Assembly: GCA_036939755.1 (NCBI GenBank) | Contig: JALLAZ010000739.1 | Span: 1-15,103, forward strand | Source of the DNA: Stephanodiscus triporus | Lineage: Eukaryota > Bacillariophyta > Thalassiosirophyceae > Thalassiosirales > Thalassiosiraceae | Direction: 5' to 3' | DNA: 15,103 nucleotides | Part shown: positions 7,737-12,678 of the stretch, one piece after another | Numbering within the stretch: the stretch's first letter is position 1 | Layout of the letters: every line of letters begins with the position of its first letter | Notes under the pieces: model-generated | The model's input: the letters and a program-made list of their open reading frames with translations, nothing else | Database searches by the model: none | What the model was told of the DNA's origin: nothing | Made by a program: the position numbers and the translations under genes

Positions 7737-9437
7737 ATGACGACGCCGCGGTTTTCCATTCGGGAGCATCCTAGTGTCGCCTCGAGTTTTGACCAGGGAG
7801 GCGAAGTCAGCCCGAGTGGCGCTCCCCCCATGAACAACACTAAATCCAATGGCAGCCAATCAGAGGGCACGGATTCGGGCAGAGTCCGACCGGGCATACT
7901 GCGGGGCCTAATCGGTAAAAGGGACAAGGAGAAAGCTGCGGACGCGACAGTCCAATACCCTTCGCAGCACTACCAACAGCCATATCCGCACGGATATCCA
8001 GTTCCCGGCCATCCTCCGGGCATGATGCCCATGCAGCCTGGGACGTTTCCGCCGGGCATGATGCCAATGCAACCGGGGATGATGCCAATGCAACCGGGGA
8101 TGGTACCACCGGGCATGATGCCCTACATGATGCCACCGCCATATTACAACTGCGCTCCCTACAGAGGGAGTTGCTACGACTATTCTTGTGGAACCACAGA
8201 AAACGGGTTCGATGTTTCGTTCGATTCTTCAAGAAGTTCTTGCGCTACGTTAATTTGCGCGGAGCCGTGCGAGGGGTTGGCGAAATTAGTTGTCAGAACT
8301 TTGGATTCCTTCTCTGACAGCGTTCACAATGTCATGGAGTACGGAGAGGAGTTATGTGCTCCCATAACGAGTGGGAGTAATAGTTGTCGACCTACTGATA
8401 AGGATCATGCCGAGTTATTGGAGAAGATTGACAAGCTGTACACGCTGGTGGCTGAGAAGGAGGCATCTGGCGATACAATGAAGGCGAAGGACATGAATCC
8501 ACTCGATGCATTGAACGAGTCTGCTATCACCCAGATTTCTCAATCTTCTACCATTCGGGGTAATCCTGAGATGCCAGACGAGATTAACAAGCTGCACAAG
8601 CTGGAGACAGCGAACAAGGCATTGAACGAAACTATGCAGACGAAGAACACGAAGGATTGTGATTCCCTCAGCGACTCATTCATTGATCACGATCAAGAAC
8701 TTTCAGAAGATAAGCAACATATTGCCCTCGTTAAAGCCAAGGCCAAAACCGAAGAAGGAGGCGATAATGTCAAGGAATTAACCTCCTTATTTTCCGAGAA
8801 CCTGTTCTTCGATGAGCATATCAAGGTTACGTTGACTCAGGATACATGTGTCCTTAACGAATCGGTCGAAGCGGAAGCCGACCTCGAGGACTTAAAGATT
8901 TTTGAGCCAAAGCTACGGCTCGGTCAGCCACAAAGTCATCATCGATTGACGAAGTATCTCCCACTCAAGTCTGGTCAAGCCGAGGAAGAGAAAGTAACTA
9001 TTCAAAAGAAGCCTTCTATTGGTAGGAAGATATTTAAGGCTCCATCATGGGAGACTAATTTCATCAGTAGCAGCAATCCGTTTGCGGCGAAAGGCGTTCG
9101 TCCTAATACAACGACACGCGAGGCCGATGGTAGGAAGGGATGTAAGGCTCCAGCATGGGACACCAATCCGTTTGCGGGTAAAGACGTTCGTCCTAATACA
9201 ACGACACGCGAGGCCGGTGTGGTGGTTGGCGTTTCAAGCCCGGTGTCAGTTGCCGCCTCGTTGGAAACGCGGAGTTGTGCATGGTGCGGAATGGATGGCA
9301 GTAACGCGGAGGCTCTCAAGAAACTCAAGCTCTGCTCCGCCTGCCAGTCGACCTACTACTGCAGCACCGAATGTCAATCGGAGGATTGGATCAACGGCCA
9401 CGCCAAGACATGTCAACCGGTGTCTAGTCTGGACTAG
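7533..9437 (+). CDS. MYND-type zinc-finger protein with internal repeats
   Basis: The C-terminus is a complete MYND finger: C582, C585, C601, C604, C610, C614, H623 and C627 in the order C-x2-C...C-x2-C...YC-x3-CQ...DW..GH...C. MYND fingers bind proline-rich partners, often in chromatin or signalling proteins. Upstream, in order, are a Met/Pro-rich segment of PPGMMPMQ-type repeats (about 162-200), a region of cysteines and tyrosines (206-250), a helical acidic region with a duplicated 24-residue unit (297-320 and 349-372), and a second duplication (497-532 and 533-562, sharing K-A-P-x-W, NPFA and V-R-P-N-T-T-T-R-E-A). The frame opens at ATG 7533, but residues 1-68 look like translated promoter DNA. 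The start at 7737 (M69, MTTPRFSIRE, A at -3) gives 566 residues and seems more natural. No enzymatic domain such as SET is present. Partners are unknown. Confidence 0.85.
   Translation: MESILSREKKKIRWGACSEYKRMVRYLLLRTRGMSSIYSDNGETLTPTTQGRTRLRFHCLYFWLVWLRMTTPRFSIREHPSVASSFDQGGEVSPSGAPPMNNTKSNGSQSEGTDSGRVRPGILRGLIGKRDKEKAADATVQYPSQHYQQPYPHGYPVPGHPPGMMPMQPGTFPPGMMPMQPGMMPMQPGMVPPGMMPYMMPPPYYNCAPYRGSCYDYSCGTTENGFDVSFDSSRSSCATLICAEPCEGLAKLVVRTLDSFSDSVHNVMEYGEELCAPITSGSNSCRPTDKDHAELLEKIDKLYTLVAEKEASGDTMKAKDMNPLDALNESAITQISQSSTIRGNPEMPDEINKLHKLETANKALNETMQTKNTKDCDSLSDSFIDHDQELSEDKQHIALVKAKAKTEEGGDNVKELTSLFSENLFFDEHIKVTLTQDTCVLNESVEAEADLEDLKIFEPKLRLGQPQSHHRLTKYLPLKSGQAEEEKVTIQKKPSIGRKIFKAPSWETNFISSSNPFAAKGVRPNTTTREADGRKGCKAPAWDTNPFAGKDVRPNTTTREAGVVVGVSSPVSVAASLETRSCAWCGMDGSNAEALKKLKLCSACQSTYYCSTECQSEDWINGHAKTCQPVSSLD
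8010..8140 (+). repeat. Met/Pro-rich tandem repeats in the MYND protein
   Basis: Units built on CCGGGCATGATGCCAATGCA are repeated and encode P-G-M-M-P-M-Q-P-G blocks with interruptions. The nucleotide copies are nearly identical (for example 8059-8077 and 8077-8095), pointing to recent slippage or unequal exchange. Confidence 0.75.
9021..9216 (+). repeat. In-frame tandem duplication inside the MYND gene
   Basis: Copy 1 (9021-9126) and copy 2 (9129-9216) both start GGTAGGAAG and end with an identical CGTTCGTCCTAATACAACGA tract plus CACGCGAGGCCG. Copy 2 lacks 18 bases, removing six residues (F-I-S-S-S-N) and keeping frame. The near identity of the downstream part suggests a recent event or gene conversion. 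Confidence 0.85.
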
Positions 9438-9752
9438 GATAATCAACATTCCCTTCGTCCTATCATTTGTCGCCCCAGTATTAAAAGATGCGCCTTAATG
9501 ACAAAGATTTTTTTTACTCGGAGAAGTGGGGAGGAGTTGCAGCCTCACTTATCAACCTACCATACCTTCCATCCTAGTATTTTATTTACCTGCTCCTACG
9601 TTCGTAAACCAGCACTGCTGCCTTCTCCTCTCTCTTAAGCTGCTGCCTTTGGTGATGGGTTTTTTAACTCTCCATCGTTGCCAAGTCTTATTGCTCTGCC
9701 TGGGTTGCAAGTATCACTTGGAAAGTTGCCAACGAAGAATGCTCTAATAAAC
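9438..9752. other. 3' region of the MYND gene
   Basis: No gene is supported here. A canonical AATAAA at 9746-9751 could be the poly(A) signal of the MYND gene about 310 bases after its stop, although it lies at the boundary with the broken minus-strand gene. The rest is pyrimidine-rich. Confidence 0.4.
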
Positions 9753-10635
9753 TTAGGATCTTAAGCGTATGAGTATGTATTGGCTTGGTATGGGCTTTCT
9801 TTCCAATCCTCTCTGCACCACTTTCAAACTACAAACTCTTGGACGTAAAGCATCGTAATCATATTTCCCACCACACCGTCCCATGCCATGAAACCAAAAT
9901 TGTTCTGGAAGGTCTGCTGTCATAACATATACCCCACTGTATTCGAGCCATTCCTCAGGAATCCAATCCTCATCATCAGATACCGCTCAAAGTCTTTGCT
10001 TTTTGGATGGATTCTGCAATGAGATGTGTCAATTAGTGGCACATCAGGTCAATGATAGTAATATAATATCAATAAATATACATACCTTGTCCTTATATTT
10101 TGCTGCCATGACACCATCATCATGGCAGACATCATCAGCAATGCTGTCGACCACAATATTTGATTCTCGGGCTGCCGAGAACTAGAAGTGTGATAGGTCA
10201 ATAGACTATTCCTTCGTGTGTAGGTGCAGATGGGGTTTATAAAGATTTTCTATCATGCAGGACGTGTTCAAAGAGGCGCTTGATGAAGACTTTGTCGGAA
10301 AGCTCAAGAAATGAAGGCTGCTTCCTCTTTGTCGTTGTAGAGGCGGTGACTAGTAACACTTGGACCTTATAGTCTTCCTCCACACATTTATCTACCCTTA
10401 CGGTTGATCCTGTCTTGTTGGAGACATTGACATCATCGTTGACATCAAAAGACGCCACCAACGAAGCGAAGGATGCACACACCAATGCTGCGTCGGCGTC
10501 GTCTTTGATGCTGGCAGCATTAGCGTGTGTGGTCCGGTTCGTCGGCGTCATTTCGATGCCGGCGGCATTGGTGTGTTCGTCCGTCGCCGAGTCGGTGTCG
10601 TCAACAATGTTGCCGCTGGTAATCAGTGCGTCCAT
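9753..10635 (-). pseudogene. Broken spliced gene, family not recognised
   Basis: Three pieces on the minus strand look coding. Piece 1 starts at ATG 10635 and runs openly to 10237, Ala/Asp-rich at first, then more ordinary (T-K-R-K-Q-P-S-F-L-E-L-S-D-K-V-F-I-K-R-L-F-E). Piece 2 (10181-10086) encodes 32 residues including V-V-D-S-I-A-D-D-V and G-V-M-A-A-K-Y. A 72-nt intron (10085-10014, GTATGT...TTGCAG) joins it in phase 0 to piece 3 (10013-9753), which ends in TAA. Piece 3 reads well (D-E-D-W-I-P-E-E-W-L-E-Y; F-W-F-H-G-M-G-R-C-G-G-K-Y) but has an in-frame TGA at 9989-9987. Piece 1 could join piece 2 in frame through a weak donor at 10263 and the CTAG acceptor at 10182. The stop codon and poor donor argue for decay. 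It may be a remnant of a transposon or of a lineage-specific gene. Confidence 0.45.
10014..10085 (-). other. Probable intron in the broken gene (72 nt)
   Basis: Read on the minus strand it starts GTATGT, is AT-rich, and ends ATCTCATTGCAG. It joins A-A-K-Y-K-D-K to N-P-S-K-K-Q-R in phase 0, and the frame after the join is the one that stays protein-like for 78 codons after the TGA. Confidence 0.5.
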
Positions 10636-10743
10636 TTTTCAATCTTGTCTAATTCGGCGGTGGCGACGAAGTGTGTATTGTGGGGGATACCACCCTGTCG
10701 CCATAGTAGTGTTGCGGGGCACGTGGGTTGTTTTTTTTTACTT

Positions 10744-10809
10744 TTAAGCCGCCAACCAATTCCTATGTGAAATGACCCAATTTTACCTAGGAATTGGTTG
10801 GCGGCTTAA
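10744..10809. repeat. Perfect 22-bp inverted repeat with 22-nt centre (foldback element or small-RNA-like hairpin)
   Basis: Positions 10744-10765 are the exact reverse complement of 10788-10809. The arm begins TTAAGCCGCCAACC. After one mismatch, pairing can continue inwards for six more pairs (10767-10772 with 10781-10786, one G-U), leaving an 8-nt loop. Both outer ends are TTAA. It could be a miniature foldback transposon with TTAA target-site duplications, or the fold of a small RNA precursor. The sequence alone cannot separate these. Confidence 0.9.
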
Positions 10810-10941
10810 TCCTCTCCGGGAAAACAATGACATGCTTGACAGCCACTTACTCCGGTATCTAGGAACCAATTGAAATTGGCCTCAAATAATTTGGCCTTCC
10901 GGTGGAGCAAGAGTAGATGGACGCGGCCGGACCTCCGGGAA

Positions 10942-10961
10942 AGAGAGAGAGAGAGAGAGAG
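10942..10961 (+). repeat. (AG)10 microsatellite
   Basis: Ten uninterrupted AG units in the probable 5' UTR or promoter of the secreted-protein gene, 53 bases before its chosen ATG. Confidence 0.9.
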
Positions 10962-11013
10962 CTCCGCCCATCCAGACCCGAAAGATGATGCGAATACGGA
11001 TAAGGCAACGACG

Positions 11014-11691
11014 ATGACGCCGCCTGCATTATTCGTCGTTTGCTCGCTCCTCCTGCAGATCGTCCTCGCCGGCAATGCGGCGGCGGCGCCCGTCGCTGCC
11101 ACTTCCAGCCGCCCGTTCCCCTCCCCGTCGACGTCGTCGTCGTCATTGGCGGACGCCGTCGTCCGCCCCGTCGGAGGCGCGCGCGACGCGCGGTCGTTGT
11201 CGTCGTCCGCCGGACGCCACGACGTCGCGATCTGTGTCAACTGCCACGCCGTCTTCGACGTAAAGGTCGTCGTCCAAGGCGACAACGACGACGGGGACGA
11301 TCGTCCCGACGGGACGGACCGCCGATGGCGCGTGAAACTGCACGTGATCCTCGACGACGGCGTCCTCCTGGAGCTGGCCGACCGGATCGCGATCGCTCTC
11401 CCGGTCGACGACATGCCATTGACGTCTTTGGGCCCGAGCGCGCGTCGACGTCTACTCGGGGTCATGGTCGCGGTGCCGCACTCCTCCTTCGCCGCCGTCG
11501 AGGACGACGACGGCGGCGGACCCGCGGTCTCGACGAGGGAGGCGGTCGTCGTGGCGTCGCTCTTGAGGGAGGAGAGCCGCTTGCCGTATGGTCATGGCGA
11601 TGGCGATGGCGATGGCGATGGCGATGGTGACATCGTGGCAGGGTACGTCGACGACGACGACGATCTCGAGCGGGGAAGGATGTCGAGATAG
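11014..11691 (+). CDS. Probable secreted or lumenal acidic protein, family unknown
   Basis: I chose ATG 11014 because it gives a clear signal peptide: MTPPALFVVCSLLLQIVLAG followed by NAAAAP, with likely cleavage near residue 25. Translation from the ATG at 10870 would add 48 residues of charged, repeat-derived sequence and bury the signal. The 225-residue product then has a Ser/Pro-rich linker (30-65), a compact part with CVNCH (74-78), valine-rich strands (79-88 and 106-131) split by an acidic loop (90-102), and an acidic tail containing six Gly-Asp pairs from (GGCGAT)n and a run of five Asp. No known domain is recognised. C-x2-C-H is the haem c attachment pattern, but one short motif is not enough to call a cytochrome. 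No ER-retention signal, no TM segment after the signal, and no plastid ASAFAP-like motif is seen. Strong GAC/GTC codon bias resembles the phosphorylase and kinase exons. Confidence 0.6.
   Translation: MTPPALFVVCSLLLQIVLAGNAAAAPVAATSSRPFPSPSTSSSSLADAVVRPVGGARDARSLSSSAGRHDVAICVNCHAVFDVKVVVQGDNDDGDDRPDGTDRRWRVKLHVILDDGVLLELADRIAIALPVDDMPLTSLGPSARRRLLGVMVAVPHSSFAAVEDDDGGGPAVSTREAVVVASLLREESRLPYGHGDGDGDGDGDGDIVAGYVDDDDDLERGRMSR
11593..11629 (+). repeat. (GGCGAT)n coding microsatellite
   Basis: Five GGCGAT units plus a variant GGTGAC encode a Gly-Asp repeat in the acidic C-terminus of the secreted protein. The number of units probably varies. Confidence 0.85.
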
Positions 11692-11742
11692 GTTGTTTAG
11701 ACCTATTCTCAGAGTAAAGCACTTGGGAGTCCTAGCTACCTG

Positions 11743-11765
11743 GGTAGGGTACTATAGTACCTACC
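11743..11765. repeat. Near-perfect palindrome, GTAC-rich
   Basis: GGTAGG (11743-11748) and CCTACC (11760-11765) flank TACTATAGTA, with one unpaired G at 11749. Further GTAC/CTAG palindromic words follow to 11790. It lies 52 bases after the stop of the secreted-protein gene. Confidence 0.7.
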
Positions 11766-11791
11766 TAGTACGTACCTAGATAGGTAGGACA

Positions 11792-11811
11792 AAGATCCTA
11801 AAAGGGATCTT
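11792..11811. repeat. 7-bp hairpin AAGATCC/GGATCTT
   Basis: AAGATCC at 11792-11798 pairs with GGATCTT at 11805-11811 around a 6-nt loop. It could be a 3' processing element of the upstream gene; function unknown. Confidence 0.6.
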
Positions 11812-11829
11812 CGTGCGCGTGTGAGTCTT

Positions 11830-11856
11830 GGGGCCTCGCGAGTAGCGCGAGGCCCC
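11830..11856. repeat. Perfect 11-bp GC-rich hairpin
   Basis: GGGGCCTCGCG (11830-11840) pairs with CGCGAGGCCCC (11846-11856) around the 5-nt loop AGTAG. Flanking GTGTG (11819-11823) can pair with the CA repeat that follows, extending the structure past an internal loop. A short A-run (11866-11870) follows, giving a terminator-like or stem-stabilising look. Confidence 0.85.
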
Positions 11857-12307
11857 CACACACACAAAAACCATAAAATAAGTTTACCTAAAAACTACTT
11901 TGTTTGTTAGGTTAGACGCGCTACCCCAATTCCATCGAATTGAACCCCTTCATCAAGAGGTTACGAGCCCAAAGGTACGGTGACGCTTCGCGTACGACCT
12001 AAGGGTAACGCCTCCGACCTCCTTATTTTATCCGCCGCGCGACAGGCGTCAAAGTCGTTCGATAACTCGCGCCGACAGCGAGTTTCCTGAAGAATTCCTT
12101 CGTCGAGGCCTTTTTAGGGTCCCGCCGCAAGGATATCGTGCCCTCGGCCGCGAGACCCATCGTCCCACGTTGCCAAGAGCATTCCCTCTCTCGGCTGGTA
12201 TCGCACTCCGCGAGCGGCCGTGTAGAACACGAGATAGGTGGTCCGATTCGGCCATCATTTTCAAGCACGTTACGTGCTAGCTTCCGCGCACGCGCTGGAA
12301 GAGCTGG

Positions 12308-12321
12308 TTCACCTAGGTGAA
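12308..12321. repeat. Perfect 14-bp palindrome TTCACCTAGGTGAA
   Basis: The palindrome is exact. Immediately upstream, AGCACGT/ACGTGCT (12264-12278) and a GCGC-AC-GCGC core with TTCC and GGAA flanks (about 12281-12300) form further stems. Confidence 0.8.
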
Positions 12322-12333
12322 GCTAGCGGCAGA

Positions 12334-12364
12334 TTTGTTCTTTTTCGAAATTTGTTCTTTTTCG
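12334..12364 (+). repeat. 17-bp-period direct repeat (TTTGTTCTTTTTCG x2)
   Basis: The identical 14-mer occurs at 12334-12347 and 12351-12364. Confidence 0.85.
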
Positions 12365-12388
12365 CAAATACTGCACAGGTGGTTGAAG

Positions 12389-12494
12389 CGTGGTCACCTT
12401 CTGTTCCGCGCGTGGTCAACTTCTGTTCCGCGAAGTCATTTTTTTGGTTCCTCGAAGACACCATCTGATTCCGCGAAGAAACCATCTGATTCGG
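12389..12494 (+). repeat. Degenerate 20-22-bp tandem array with TTCCGCGAAG core
   Basis: Five units share the pattern CG[TA][GA]G.CA.C.TCTG.TTC[CG]. The half-palindromic core TTC-NNC-GAA occurs at 12426, 12448, 12469 and 12490, with a degenerate copy at 12404. Spacings of 22, 22, 21 and 21 bases put the cores two helical turns apart. Two neighbouring pairs of units are nearly identical to each other, showing recent duplication. In an LTR such arrays often serve as enhancers; that role is inferred. Confidence 0.75.
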
Positions 12495-12544
12495 CGAAAG
12501 GGGAAGGCTTCTCGTTTCTTGTGTTTTAGAGAAAGGGTCTTGGG

Positions 12545-12585
12545 TTTCTCGTGATTGCGAGAAATTTTCTTGTGGTTACAAGAAA
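12545..12585 (+). repeat. Two adjacent homologous hairpins in the gag leader
   Basis: Hairpin 1 (12545-12564) and hairpin 2 (12566-12585) are 20-nt copies of each other, 21 bases apart, each with an 8-bp stem and a tetraloop (GATT, GGTT). They differ at four positions. Three are in the stems: one C-G pair has become T-A, and one T-G wobble has become T-A, so pairing is kept. The fourth difference is in the loop. They lie 94 bases before the gag ATG. Confidence 0.8.
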
Positions 12586-12603
12586 GCCCGGTCTGTCCGT
12601 CGC

Positions 12604-12615
12604 CGAAAATTTTCG
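12604..12615. repeat. 12-bp palindrome CGAAAATTTTCG
   Basis: An exact palindrome just after the paired hairpins in the gag leader. Confidence 0.75.
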
Positions 12616-12678
12616 CCTCAGCCAAATTTTTTGCTGATTCTGATTTTGAATAACACTAAATAGAACTAACTGTCTAAC

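Larger units (their letters stand above)
10636..11013. other. Intergenic region with foldback element and (AG)n tract
   Basis: Divergent interval between the broken gene (-) and the secreted-protein gene (+). It contains a T-run (10731-10739), the 66-base foldback element (10744-10809) and an (AG)10 microsatellite (10942-10961). The frame of the next gene is open from an ATG at 10870, but that part translates the AG repeat and is probably 5' UTR. Confidence 0.5.
11692..12678. other. Repeat- and hairpin-rich leader / possible 5' LTR of the retroelement
   Basis: No convincing gene lies in these 987 bases; the short open frames on both strands (for example 12023-12268 minus) have no recognisable domain. 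The interval is unusually dense in inverted repeats (11743-11765, 11792-11811, 11830-11856, 11929-11944, 12064-12084, 12264-12278, 12308-12321, 12545-12564, 12566-12585, 12604-12615) and tandem repeats (12334-12364, 12389-12494). It probably includes the 5' LTR and untranslated leader of the element encoding gag. LTR limits cannot be fixed because the 3' LTR is outside the window. Confidence 0.5.

Noticed and set aside
11914..11950. tRNA-like look on the minus strand (GGTTCAATTC and GGGGTAGCGCGTCTAAC)
   Set aside because: The T-arm and acceptor do not pair and the order of the arms is wrong; no cloverleaf can be drawn.
12196..12210. TGGTATCGCACTCCG as a primer binding site for initiator tRNA
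   Set aside because: Only the first seven bases match the usual form, it is not preceded by CA, and it is nearly 500 bases from gag.
12023..12268. 81-codon minus-strand frame in the leader region
   Set aside because: Moderately protein-like but without a known motif, and it lies in a hairpin-rich region likely to be LTR or leader.
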